Below are positions 52,153 to 61,204 of a stretch of 64,000 nt of DNA, piece after piece (position 1 is the stretch's first letter; every line of letters begins with the position of its first letter). This DNA comes from Lachnospiraceae bacterium (lineage in GTDB: Bacteria > Bacillota > Clostridia > Lachnospirales > Lachnospiraceae): NCBI GenBank assembly GCA_017938145.1, contig JAGBCB010000019.1, positions 1 to 64,000 on the forward strand. Reading direction: 5' to 3'. Both the position numbers and the translations under genes were made by a program. Under the pieces are notes generated by a model. The model was not told the origin of the DNA, did not search any database, and worked only from the letters and a program-made list of their open reading frames with translations.

Positions 52153-52212
52153 ATACACTGCTCCTCATGCAGGTAAAGTTTTGTTTTGCCTGTGGAAAAT
52201 AAGGAGAATTGT

Positions 52213-53880
52213 ATGACATTATTCAGTAGAAAGCCTGTAACAAAGGATTATACCACCAGAGTGGTAAGAATGCACGGAACCTGCAATGCATGTAAGAAAA
52301 CCTTTGATGGTTCCACCTCTCTGGAAAATTATTATATCTGTCCGGACTGCGGAAAGTATATGACAGTCAGTGCAAAAGCCCGCATCACCATGGTAGTGGA
52401 TGAAGGAACCTTTGAACCTTGGTTTAAAAAGCCGAAGGATGAAAATCCTTTGCATATTGAAGGATATGAAGAAAAACTGGAGGCGGCAAGAAAAAAGAGC
52501 GGTGCTTCCGAAGCAGTAACCATTGGCAAGGCAAAAATTATGGGAGAAACTACCGTTATCGGAGTTTGTGACCCACAGTTTATGATTGGCAGCATGGGCC
52601 ACGAAATGGGAGAGCGTATTACTGCAGCCTTTGAACGGGCTATAGAAGAACGCCTTCCTGTTATTTTATATTGTTGTTCCGGCGGTGCCAGAATGCAGGA
52701 GGCAATTATTTCCCTGATGCAGATGGAAAAAACTGCGGCAGCGGTAAAACGTCATTCCGATGCAGGACTGTTTTACTGTTCCGTGTTAACCGACCCGACC
52801 ATGGGCGGCGTTACTGCAAGCTTTGCAACCTTAGGTGATATTATTTTGGCGGAGCCGGGTGCAAGAGTGGGCTTTGCCGGTCCGAGAGTCATTGAACAGA
52901 CCATCGGACAAAAACTTCCTGCCGGTTTCCAGACATCGGAATTTTTACTGGAACATGGCATGATTGACGGAATTTTGGAACGTCCTTTTGCAAGAGAACA
53001 TTTGGCATATTTGATAAGAGTACATAAGACAGACCGTTCTGTAGCAAAGAAATTTAAAGTAAAGTCTTTGGAACCTATTCCGGACGTGTATGAGGAACAG
53101 ATTTCCGCCTGGGAAAAGGTAAAAATGTGCCGTAACGGTTACCGAGCATCTGCCATGGATTACATTGACCGTGTATTCACTCATTTTTATGAATTACACG
53201 GTGACAGGTGCTTTAGGGATGACAGGGCACTCATCGGTGGTTTGGCTTTATTTGAAGGTATGCCGGTTACGGTATTGGCTGACCTTCGGGGTTCCGGTGT
53301 ACAGGACCGTATGGCAAGAAATTTCGGTATGCCGATGCCGGACGGATACCGTAAGGCAGTCAGACTCATGAAACAGGCAGAAAAGTTTGGCCGTCCGGTG
53401 GTGACCTTTATTAACACCTCCGGTGCATTCTGCGGTGTAGATGCGGAAGAACGGGGACAGGGTGAAGCAATTGCCAGAAGCATTATGGAAATGTCCGGAT
53501 TAAAGGTTCCGGTACTTTGCATTCTCATCGGAGAAGGAGGCAGCGGTGGGGCACTTGCAACAGCGGTAGGCAATGAAGTCTGGATGCTGGAAAACTCCAC
53601 CTACGCTATTTTGTCTCCGGAAGGCTATTCCTCTATTCTTTGGAAAACAGAGCAACGGGCGGAAGAAGCGGCATCCATAATGAAGCTTACAGCCCAGGAA
53701 TTGTACCGTCTTCAGGTAATTGACCGTATTATTCCGGAATACGGCGGTGCTGACAGTGAAACGGCAGACAAGATTTCTGAAGTGATGCAGGCATGTATGA
53801 CAGCCTTTTTTAAGAAGTTCTGTGTGATGGACGGAGTAACTTTGGCAGACAATCGATACACCAGATTTCGAAAATTTTAA
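52213..53880 (+). CDS. accDA: Acetyl-CoA carboxylase carboxyltransferase, fused beta-alpha subunits
   Basis: 555 aa from ATG at 52213 (AAGGAGAATTGT upstream). The N-terminal half is AccD with a four-Cys zinc ribbon (CNACKK near 25, CPDCGKY near 45) and SGGARMQEAIISLMQM. The C-terminal half is AccA: DYIDRVFTHFYELHGDRCFR, GRPVVTFINTSGAFCGVDAE and GEGGSGGALATAVGNEVWML. The fusion carries out the second half-reaction of malonyl-CoA formation. The biotin carrier AccB and carboxylase AccC are not in this operon and must be encoded elsewhere. Confidence 0.95.
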   Translation: MTLFSRKPVTKDYTTRVVRMHGTCNACKKTFDGSTSLENYYICPDCGKYMTVSAKARITMVVDEGTFEPWFKKPKDENPLHIEGYEEKLEAARKKSGASEAVTIGKAKIMGETTVIGVCDPQFMIGSMGHEMGERITAAFERAIEERLPVILYCCSGGARMQEAIISLMQMEKTAAAVKRHSDAGLFYCSVLTDPTMGGVTASFATLGDIILAEPGARVGFAGPRVIEQTIGQKLPAGFQTSEFLLEHGMIDGILERPFAREHLAYLIRVHKTDRSVAKKFKVKSLEPIPDVYEEQISAWEKVKMCRNGYRASAMDYIDRVFTHFYELHGDRCFRDDRALIGGLALFEGMPVTVLADLRGSGVQDRMARNFGMPMPDGYRKAVRLMKQAEKFGRPVVTFINTSGAFCGVDAEERGQGEAIARSIMEMSGLKVPVLCILIGEGGSGGALATAVGNEVWMLENSTYAILSPEGYSSILWKTEQRAEEAASIMKLTAQELYRLQVIDRIIPEYGGADSETADKISEVMQACMTAFFKKFCVMDGVTLADNRYTRFRKF

Positions 53881-53911
53881 GAAATATTAAAAAAATTCTA
53901 AAAAAGATAGG

Positions 53912-53946
53912 AAAATAGTTCCATTGCGGGACTATTTTTTATTTTT
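53912..53946 (+). terminator. Terminator of the fab operon
   Basis: Stem AAAATAGT...ACTATTTT with a GC-containing inner part, followed by a T run. Confidence 0.8.
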
Positions 53947-53949
53947 CTA

Positions 53950-53978
53950 TTGAGAAATTATGACGAATCGTGTAAAAT
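53950..53978 (+). promoter_or_regulatory. Promoter of the nfeD-nfo unit
   Basis: TTGAGA at 53950-53955, 17-bp spacer, TAAAAT at 53973-53978, 65 bp before the NfeD ATG. Confidence 0.65.
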
Positions 53979-54043
53979 AAACAGTGGGTACGTTTATTTT
54001 ATACGTAAGGAGAATATATTTTTTAATACGAGGAGGAAATAAT

Positions 54044-54499
54044 ATGATGCAGTATATTTGGCTTGCTTTTGTTATTCTTTTTGTAGTGGCGGAAGGTATG
54101 ACCGTCGGTCTTGTATCTATTTGGTTTGCAGGAGGTTCGCTTGTAGCGATGCTTTTAGCAATGGCAGGTGCGGGAATCGGTTGGCAGATGCTGGCATTTT
54201 TGATTGTATCTGCAGGGCTTCTTATAGCAACCAGACCGTTGGCAAAAAAATATATTAACAGCAAAAAAGAAAAAACTAATTATAAAAGTGTTATCGGTGA
54301 AGTAGCAAAGGTCACGGCAACCATTGATAATTATAATCAGACCGGTGCTGCCTTTGCAGACGGCAAAGAATGGACGGCCCGTGCTACAGAGGATACCGTT
54401 ATTATTAAAAAGGACACTTTGGTTAAGGTAGTTGCAATAGAAGGCGTAAAGCTTATAGTAGAGCCATATAAGCGTACAGAAGAACAGGCAGCAGAATAA
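54044..54499 (+). CDS. NfeD family membrane protein
   Basis: 151 aa from ATG at 54044 (GAGGAGG upstream). Two or three hydrophobic helices (residues about 3-75) followed by an OB-fold domain, [15 protein letters not shown] through [16 protein letters not shown]. Short NfeD proteins work with SPFH/stomatin-type proteins in membrane quality control; no SPFH gene is adjacent here. Endonuclease IV follows after 25 bp and is likely cotranscribed. Confidence 0.88.
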   Translation: MMQYIWLAFVILFVVAEGMTVGLVSIWFAGGSLVAMLLAMAGAGIGWQMLAFLIVSAGLLIATRPLAKKYINSKKEKTNYKSVIGEVAKVTATIDNYNQTGAAFADGKEWTARATEDTVIIKKDTLVKVVAIEGVKLIVEPYKRTEEQAAE

Positions 54500-54524
54500 T
54501 CAGTATACACAGAGAGGACAGCGT

Positions 54525-55430
54525 ATGTTAAAAATTGGATCCCATGTGGGAATGAGCGGTAAAGAAATGTTTCTAGGTTCGGTAAAAGAGGCCCTTTCCT
54601 ATGGTGCCAACACCTTTATGGTTTACACCGGCGCACCGCAAAACACCAGAAGAAAAGAAATATCCGAATTAAATATAGAGGCAGGTCTTGCCCTGGCAAG
54701 AGAATACGGTATCAATGAATTTATCATTCATGCACCGTATATCATCAATCTTGGCAATACGGAAAAGGCAGAAACCTTTCAGCTGGCGGTAGAATTTCTG
54801 GCAAAAGAAATCGAACGTTCCGTAGCCATGCAGGCAACCACTATTGTTCTGCATCCGGGTTCCCATGTGGGTGCAGGAGAAGCGGCCGGTATTGCACAAA
54901 TTGTAAAGGGATTAAACGAAGTATTAACCCCGGATATGCCAATCACAGTTGCATTAGAGACTATGGCCGGCAAGGGAAGTGAACTTGGAAAAACCTTTGA
55001 AGAACTGGCTGCTATTTATGACGGTGTGGTTCATAATAATAAATTGAGGGTTTGTTTTGACACCTGTCATACCCATGATGCGGGTTACGATATTATCCAC
55101 GATTTTGACGGGGTTATTGATAAGTTTGACCGCATTCTCGGCAAAGAGCAGATTGCCGTATTCCATATTAACGACAGTAAAAACGCACAGGGCGCTTCAA
55201 AGGACCGTCACGAAAATATCGGTTTCGGCGAAATCGGATTTGACGCATTAAATTATATTGTTCATCACAAGGATTTTACGGAGGTTCCAAAGATTTTAGA
55301 GTCACCGTATGTAACAGAGAATGACAGTGTGGCACAGAAGACTCTGCCGCCATACTTACAGGAAATCCGTATGTTAAAAGAAGGGAAATTCCATGCGGAT
55401 TTAATTACGGAAATCAGGGAACGAAGATAA
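54525..55430 (+). CDS. nfo: Deoxyribonuclease IV (AP endonuclease)
   Basis: 301 aa, TIM-barrel zinc enzyme of base excision repair that cuts the DNA backbone 5' of abasic sites. Metal-binding segments [26 protein letters not shown] and FHINDSKN...[11 protein letters not shown] are all present. The start [10 protein letters not shown] is typical. Length is about 20 residues above E. coli Nfo. Confidence 0.95.
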   Translation: MLKIGSHVGMSGKEMFLGSVKEALSYGANTFMVYTGAPQNTRRKEISELNIEAGLALAREYGINEFIIHAPYIINLGNTEKAETFQLAVEFLAKEIERSVAMQATTIVLHPGSHVGAGEAAGIAQIVKGLNEVLTPDMPITVALETMAGKGSELGKTFEELAAIYDGVVHNNKLRVCFDTCHTHDAGYDIIHDFDGVIDKFDRILGKEQIAVFHINDSKNAQGASKDRHENIGFGEIGFDALNYIVHHKDFTEVPKILESPYVTENDSVAQKTLPPYLQEIRMLKEGKFHADLITEIRERR

Positions 55431-55466
55431 TAAAAGGAATATGTAACAAGGTGCAGGAAGGCGCAA

Positions 55467-56498
55467 ATGAGTTCAAAACAAGGTTATATTCTTGTGGTCG
55501 AGGATGACAAGGAAAGTCGTTTAGAGGCAGAAAAAATATTACAAAAGCAATTTACGGTCAGTCTGGCAGAAAATGCGGAAGAAGCATTAGAGATAATAAA
55601 AAAACGGATTCCGGATGTATTGCTGCTTGAGGCAGATATGCCTGTGGTCAACGGATTTGAATTTATGAAACTGTTGCAGGCAAATGTAGAAATGAGCAGC
55701 GTGCCGGTTATCTTTCTGACAACAGATTATAATCAGAGCGTAGAAGTAAAGGGCTTTGAAGCGGGTGCACAGGATTTTATCAGAAGACCTTTTGTTGCAG
55801 AAATCATGATTCAGCGGGTAAGCCGTGTTTTGGAATTATCCAGACTGCAAAAACATTTGCAGGACGAGGTGTTTCTGCAGACAAAGCGGGCAGAGGAACG
55901 GCGTAAACAGGTAGAGCGCCTTTCTAATCAGATTATTAATGCTCTTGCCGAATCTATTGATGCAAAAGACAGTTATACCAACGGTCATTCCATGCGGGTG
56001 GCGCAGTATTCGGTAAAAATTGCGGAACGTGCGGGGAAGAGTAAAGAGGAGCAGGAACGCATTCACTATATGGGGTTGCTTCATGATATCGGTAAAATCG
56101 GTATTCCGGATTCTATTATTACCAAGAATTCCAGTTTATCCGATAAAGAATACTATGTAACAAGAAAGCATCCGGAAATCGGAGCAGAAATTCTGGCAAA
56201 TATTTCAGAAATACCGGATCTAGGCATCGGAGCCAGATGGCATCATGAGCGATATGACGGTACCGGGTATCCGGACGGGCTAAAAGGTGAGAAAATTCCG
56301 GAAGAGGCTAGAATCATTGCTGTTGCAGATGCATATGATGCTATGGCATCCAAACGAAGCTACAGAGATGTACTTCCACAGCAGGTGGTATACGGAGAAA
56401 TCAAAAAGGGCAAGGGAACCCAGTTTGATCCGGTATTTGCAGATATTATGCTTGTTTTGATGGAAGAAGATACAGCATATACTATGCGGGAAAAGTAG
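55467..56498 (+). CDS. Response regulator with HD-GYP cyclic-di-GMP phosphodiesterase domain
   Basis: 343 aa. Residues 1-125 are a receiver domain (LVVEDDKESRLE), but the phospho-acceptor position, four residues before the MP of LLLEADMPVVNGFEF, is Glu55 instead of Asp, and the conserved Lys is Arg (DFIRRPF). It may therefore be locked in an active-like state (inference). A short coiled linker leads to the HD-GYP domain (about 155-335) with NGHSMRVAQYS, LLHDIGKIGIPD, RWHHERYDGTGYPDGL and ADAYDAMAS; the HD and GYP residues are intact, so cyclic-di-GMP hydrolysis is expected. The next gene encodes GGDEF/EAL domains. Confidence 0.9.
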   Translation: MSSKQGYILVVEDDKESRLEAEKILQKQFTVSLAENAEEALEIIKKRIPDVLLLEADMPVVNGFEFMKLLQANVEMSSVPVIFLTTDYNQSVEVKGFEAGAQDFIRRPFVAEIMIQRVSRVLELSRLQKHLQDEVFLQTKRAEERRKQVERLSNQIINALAESIDAKDSYTNGHSMRVAQYSVKIAERAGKSKEEQERIHYMGLLHDIGKIGIPDSIITKNSSLSDKEYYVTRKHPEIGAEILANISEIPDLGIGARWHHERYDGTGYPDGLKGEKIPEEARIIAVADAYDAMASKRSYRDVLPQQVVYGEIKKGKGTQFDPVFADIMLVLMEEDTAYTMREK

Positions 56499-56507
56499 GT
56501 GGAAACA

Positions 56508-59500
56508 ATGGAGAGAGAATCAGTAGAAAAAATTAATTGGTTGGCAGATTCTATGCTTGACAATTTCCCGGGCTGTATTATGCGAGTTGTGTATACAGAT
56601 GAAGAAATGTGGATGGAATATGTTTCCGAAGGTGTAGAACGTCTCTTTGGCGAAACACCGGAGTTGTATAAAGATAAAATCAACAATCTTGCCCGGGGAC
56701 ATGTGGCAACGGATTCTGCTATCTGGGGCAAGGAATTTGTAGAAGAAGCAGTGCGTACCGGTAAAGGGCTTAGAAGAGAATATCTGGTTAAGTGTAAGGA
56801 TGATGAGGAACGTTGGATTGAGGTAAGAAGTACCATCGTTTCCTGTTCCAACGAACAAATTGTTATGCAGTATGTTGTTCTGGATATTGATGAGCAAAAA
56901 CGTGCGGAAGAGCGGGTAAAAAAGGAGCATGAGCGTCTGGAGGTTGTGGCCGGTTTGTCTGCGGATTCGGATTTTGAATATGATATTGCAGAAGACTGTA
57001 TGCGTTACTACAACCGGAAAGAAATTCTCATAGATTCCCTGCGGTATAAATCTGTCATTGAAAACTATACCGAAAGAATTCTCAGCGGTTCCATTATGGG
57101 AGAATTATTTCATCCGGATGACACAGAAAAAATTTGGAGGTTGTGCGAGGATTTCCGTAACGGTAAACCGGAAATCTATTCCGAAATCAGAAAACAGTAT
57201 GAGGAAGGTAAGTTTACCTGGGTTTCCGTAGAAGCAAAAACCATGCTGGACAAGCAAGGAAAACCATCCCATGTTATCGGAAAAATCAGTAATATTGATG
57301 AGAAGATTAAGCAGGAACAGGAAATAAAGTATCAGATGGAAATAGACCAGCTCACCGGGTTGTACAAAAAGAAGACGGTAGAAAAGCTGATTTCCGAAAA
57401 GCTGGCAGAGGGTGTCGGAGAATCCGCCTACCTGGTGTTAACAGACGTGGATGAATTTAAATCTTTAAATGATACGCTTGGTCATCTGTTTGGTGACGGT
57501 GTGCTCTGTACCTTTGCTAATTCCATGGTTGAAATTTTTCCGGAGGCAATTATCGGCCGTACCGGAGGGGATGAATTTATTGCTTTCTTTGAAGGATTGG
57601 AACAGGCAGATGTATTAGCAAGAATCAACCGGATTAACTGGCGTTTATCCAGAATCCATGCAGGAGATAACGATGAATTAAAAATTTCCGTATCCTTCGG
57701 CTATGTTCAGTGTGAACCCGGAACAGATAACAATCTGGAAGAATTAAAGGATAAAGCAGATGTGGCATTGTGCCATTTGAAACAGAATTCCAAGGGAACT
57801 GCTGCGTTGTATGATAAGTCCATGAAACATCGTCATATTCACAAGGAAAGCCGTGAAGAACAGGCGGTAGCCAATGAAACGGTGCTGCATACAGAAAATG
57901 ACCTTATGTTGTTTGCGCATGAGTTGTTTGATAACCTGAAGGATATCAGGGGGGCGTTGCGTCTCCTTTCGGATGTAATTACACGATTTTATCATTTCCA
58001 GGATATTTTGTTTGTACATAAGCGTAAAAGCGGTAATTACGAAATTATGTATCACTGGGGCGAGAACAACACAGACCAGTTTTATCTCCATCCTTTGAGC
58101 CCTCATGGGGAACCGGACTGGGAAAAGCTTTTATATAAAGATGATGAAACCGAGTATGTGGTTCTTACGGAAGATGACTTTGTCGGAGAAAATGTAAACA
58201 AAGCTAAATCCATGATTTCTTTCCACATTAAGGATACAGAAGATATTGGGTATTGTGTTCTTGTCGACAGATGTGAAAAGAGAAGCTGGCAGGAAGAAAT
58301 CCCAACCTTGTCTAAACTGGCGGATTTTGTAGTAAAGCGGTATTTTATGCAGCTGGAAAAGCAGCGGCAGGAGGAAGAGGCGGAGTACAAGTCTAAATTT
58401 GACCGTTTGACCGGTTTAATGAATTTATCTCACTTTACATCTGTCTGTGAACAGTACATAAAGGCCCATCCACAGCAGAAATTTGCACTGTTGTATTCCG
58501 ACTTTACGAATTTTAAATTTTTTAACGAGACTTATGGATATAATGTAGGTAATAAAATTTTAAAGGAATATGCAGAATTTCTAAAGAAGAACCCTGCAGT
58601 GTTCCAATGCAGAATTACGGCTGACAGCTTTGTTTCTCTGTATGGGATAGAGGATGTTGAAGAAGTCAAGGAAATTTTCTACCGGAGAGGAACAGAATTT
58701 TGCAAAGCAGCTCACCGTTATTATCCAAAGTGTAAACTTGGTTTGGCGGGTGGTATTACTGTAGTAGACCGCAGTTTAGACAGTATTTCCCATAATATTG
58801 ATAATGCCAACACTGCCCGCAAACTTGTAAAGAAAGACGCAACTACAATACAAGTGGAGGTATATACGGCAGAACTTCGTGAGGAGCAGCAAAAGCAGAT
58901 TGAAATACTGTCTCACATGACAGAAGCGTTGGAAAATCATGAGTTCAAAGTATTCTTGCAGCCAAAGATGAATATGTTTACCGACAAGGTAATTGGTGCA
59001 GAGGCTTTGGTGCGCTGGTTTAAGCAGGATGGAACCATGGTATCTCCGGGTGAGTTTATTCCGATTTTTGAAGAGAACGGATTTGTAACCCATCTGGATT
59101 TCGAAATGATGCGCCAGGTATTGGATATGCAGCAAAAGCGGTTAAATGAAGGTAAACCGATCGTAAATATATCGGTTAACTTCTCACGTAAACATCAGGA
59201 AGATAAGGCATATTTGGAGCGACTGGATGAACTGATGGCACAGTATGAGGTTCCTGCCAAGTCTTTAGAAATTGAAATTACAGAATCTGTATTTATGCAG
59301 GATTTAGCACCGCTGATTGATAGTATTTGCCAGTTAAAGAAGAGAGGCTTTTCTGTTTCTATTGATGATTTTGGTGCCGGCTATTCTTCTTTAAACGTTT
59401 TGTCCAAGGTTAAGGCCGATATTGTTAAGTTAGACCGGCAGTTTCTGTTGGATGTGGAAATGGAAAAAGATAATTTTACTTCCGAATTTTTGCAGCTTTT

Positions 59501-59672
59501 AATTAATATGATTGAAAAGCTTGGATTCAGGGTTTTGGCAGAAGGTGTAGAAACTGCAGAGCAGGTAGCACTCTTGAAAAATGCAGGCTGTCGTTTTGCC
59601 CAGGGCTTCTATTATGCACGGCCAATGCCGATTGAAGAATTTTTAGACCGACATGAAATAGAAGAAAACTAA
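56508..59672 (+). CDS. PAS-GGDEF-GGDEF-EAL cyclic-di-GMP enzyme
   Basis: 1054 aa from ATG at 56508 (AGGTGG upstream, 9 bp after the HD-GYP gene). Two PAS-like sensor domains (about 10-130 and 150-275) precede a GGDEF domain with the intact motif GRTGGDEF (GGDEF at 353-357). A GAF-like region (about 440-600) follows, then a second, degenerate GGDEF domain (CRITADSFVSLYG in place of RxGGDEF). The EAL domain is intact, with EAL at 832-834, SIDDFGAGYSSLNV and AEGVETAEQ. Both synthesis and breakdown of cyclic-di-GMP are possible. No transmembrane segments, so it is cytosolic. Confidence 0.92.
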   Translation: MERESVEKINWLADSMLDNFPGCIMRVVYTDEEMWMEYVSEGVERLFGETPELYKDKINNLARGHVATDSAIWGKEFVEEAVRTGKGLRREYLVKCKDDEERWIEVRSTIVSCSNEQIVMQYVVLDIDEQKRAEERVKKEHERLEVVAGLSADSDFEYDIAEDCMRYYNRKEILIDSLRYKSVIENYTERILSGSIMGELFHPDDTEKIWRLCEDFRNGKPEIYSEIRKQYEEGKFTWVSVEAKTMLDKQGKPSHVIGKISNIDEKIKQEQEIKYQMEIDQLTGLYKKKTVEKLISEKLAEGVGESAYLVLTDVDEFKSLNDTLGHLFGDGVLCTFANSMVEIFPEAIIGRTGGDEFIAFFEGLEQADVLARINRINWRLSRIHAGDNDELKISVSFGYVQCEPGTDNNLEELKDKADVALCHLKQNSKGTAALYDKSMKHRHIHKESREEQAVANETVLHTENDLMLFAHELFDNLKDIRGALRLLSDVITRFYHFQDILFVHKRKSGNYEIMYHWGENNTDQFYLHPLSPHGEPDWEKLLYKDDETEYVVLTEDDFVGENVNKAKSMISFHIKDTEDIGYCVLVDRCEKRSWQEEIPTLSKLADFVVKRYFMQLEKQRQEEEAEYKSKFDRLTGLMNLSHFTSVCEQYIKAHPQQKFALLYSDFTNFKFFNETYGYNVGNKILKEYAEFLKKNPAVFQCRITADSFVSLYGIEDVEEVKEIFYRRGTEFCKAAHRYYPKCKLGLAGGITVVDRSLDSISHNIDNANTARKLVKKDATTIQVEVYTAELREEQQKQIEILSHMTEALENHEFKVFLQPKMNMFTDKVIGAEALVRWFKQDGTMVSPGEFIPIFEENGFVTHLDFEMMRQVLDMQQKRLNEGKPIVNISVNFSRKHQEDKAYLERLDELMAQYEVPAKSLEIEITESVFMQDLAPLIDSICQLKKRGFSVSIDDFGAGYSSLNVLSKVKADIVKLDRQFLLDVEMEKDNFTSEFLQLLINMIEKLGFRVLAEGVETAEQVALLKNAGCRFAQGFYYARPMPIEEFLDRHEIEEN

Positions 59673-59675
59673 GAA

Positions 59676-59711
59676 AAAGACCGGAAATGGTATAGTTTCC
59701 GGTCTTTTTTT
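59676..59711 (+). terminator. Terminator of the cyclic-di-GMP gene pair
   Basis: Twelve-bp stem AAAGACCGGAAA / TTTCCGGTCTTT followed by further T residues. Confidence 0.9.
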
Positions 59712-59742
59712 GCATACTAAGGAAAAAACGGAGGATCCAAGT

Positions 59743-60744
59743 ATGCAGAGTATTCGATTTAAAGAAGCTATCCGGGTACGGGCCAATGCATGCACCGGTG
59801 GTGCTATGGAAAAAGAAGGGCCGATAGGCGCCTATCTGGATGAGTATGATGAAACCGGTAAATTCGAAGGAGAGACCTGGGAAGAATCTGAAAGCAGGAT
59901 GCTTAAGAAAACGATAGAATGTGCTATCAAAAAAGCGGGAAAAGAGACGAAGGATATTGATTACTTATTTTGCGGGGATTTGCTCCGTCAGATGACCGCC
60001 AGTTCCTTTGGCGTAAAATCCCTGCAGATCCCTGTGTTTGGAGTGTATGGCGCCTGTTCTACCATGGGTGAGTCATTGGTACTGGCTTCCGTCATGCTGG
60101 AAGCGGGAGGTGCCGATTGTGTAGTGGCAGCTACATCCAGTCATTTTGCAACTGCAGAGAAGGAATTCCGTTTTCCGCTCAGCTACGGAAACCAGAGACC
60201 ACCCTGTGCCACCTGGACTGTAACCGGAAGCGGTGCTGCGGTTTTGGAAAAGGGAAGTAAAGAAAGCGGTATTTATGTTGTGGCGGCTACACCGGGAAAA
60301 ATAGTGGATTACGGTATCACAGATAAGGCAAACATGGGAGCCTGTATGGCACCGGCAGCAGTTTCTACCATCTCTACACATCTTCGGGATTTGGGCCTTT
60401 CCCCGGATTATTACGACAAAATTGTAACAGGAGATTTAGGCGTAGTCGGAAGCGAAATTCTGTTGGATTTATTAAAGGCGGAAGGTTTTGACATTTCTAA
60501 GCAGCATATGGACTGTGGACTTACCATTTATGACCGGAATTTCCAGGATGTACACAGTGGCGGCAGCGGCTGCGGATGTGCGGCAGTAACACTGAATGGT
60601 TATATTGTGCAGAATATGAGGGAAGGTAAGTGGAAAAAAGTCTTGTTTGTGCCTACCGGAGCACTGCTTTCCACTGTAAGCTCCAATGAGGGGGATACAG
60701 TTCCGGGAATTGCCCATGCAGTAGCGTTTGAATGGAGGGAGTAA
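59743..60744 (+). CDS. spoVAD: Stage V sporulation protein AD
   Basis: 333 aa from ATG at 59743 (CGGAGGATCCAAGT upstream). Thiolase-like fold protein of the SpoVA channel, which moves dipicolinic acid into the forespore and out during germination. Family segments include RANACTGGAMEKEGP, YGACSTMGESLVLAS, PPCATWTVTGSGAAVL and HSGGSGCGCAAVTLNGY. Stands directly before spoVAE. The usual upstream partner spoVAC is missing from this place. Confidence 0.94.
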   Translation: MQSIRFKEAIRVRANACTGGAMEKEGPIGAYLDEYDETGKFEGETWEESESRMLKKTIECAIKKAGKETKDIDYLFCGDLLRQMTASSFGVKSLQIPVFGVYGACSTMGESLVLASVMLEAGGADCVVAATSSHFATAEKEFRFPLSYGNQRPPCATWTVTGSGAAVLEKGSKESGIYVVAATPGKIVDYGITDKANMGACMAPAAVSTISTHLRDLGLSPDYYDKIVTGDLGVVGSEILLDLLKAEGFDISKQHMDCGLTIYDRNFQDVHSGGSGCGCAAVTLNGYIVQNMREGKWKKVLFVPTGALLSTVSSNEGDTVPGIAHAVAFEWRE

Positions 60745-60748
60745 AGAT

Positions 60749-61120
60749 ATGATGGATTACTTGATTGCTTTTCTGGCAGGAGGCGGCACCTGTGCCCTGG
60801 TACAAATCCTTATGGACCGTACTAAACTGCAGCCAGGTCATGTTATGGTTTTATTGGTGGTAAGCGGTACCGTGTTAAGCTTTTTAGGATTATACGGTCC
60901 ATGGAAGGAATTTGCCGGCGCCGGCGCCAGTGTACCACTGCTCGGCTTTGGACACACCTTGTTTGATGGCGTAAAAACAGCAGTGCAGGAGGACGGCTTC
61001 CTTGGCATTTTCAAAGGAGGATTTACATCGTCCGCTGTGGGCATTTCCGCAGCTTTAATTTTCGGCTATATTGCCTCTATTATTTTCAAACCACGTATAA
61101 AAACTGCCGGTGAAAGATAG
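60749..61120 (+). CDS. spoVAE: Stage V sporulation protein AE
   Basis: 123 aa from ATG at 60749 (GGAGGG upstream). Membrane protein with about four helices, ALVQILMDRTKLQPGHVMVL in the first half and the family loop GFGHTLFDGVK plus GGFTSSAVGISAAL. SpoVAE works with SpoVAC and SpoVAD in dipicolinate transport. Four bp after spoVAD. Confidence 0.93.
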   Translation: MMDYLIAFLAGGGTCALVQILMDRTKLQPGHVMVLLVVSGTVLSFLGLYGPWKEFAGAGASVPLLGFGHTLFDGVKTAVQEDGFLGIFKGGFTSSAVGISAALIFGYIASIIFKPRIKTAGER

Positions 61121-61141
61121 CCGCACATTTTTTGTACAGAG

Positions 61142-61198
61142 AAAAAAATATACCGCGTCAGCACAGTGGGAACCACGTGCCGAGCGGTATACTTTTTT
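61142..61198. terminator. Convergent bidirectional terminator
   Basis: AAAAAATATACCGC (61143-61156) pairs with GCGGTATACTTTTTT (61184-61198), with an inner GCAC/GTGC stem. It has T runs in both directions between spoVAE and the penicillin-binding protein gene. Confidence 0.85.
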
Positions 61199-61204
61199 CG
61201 ATTT

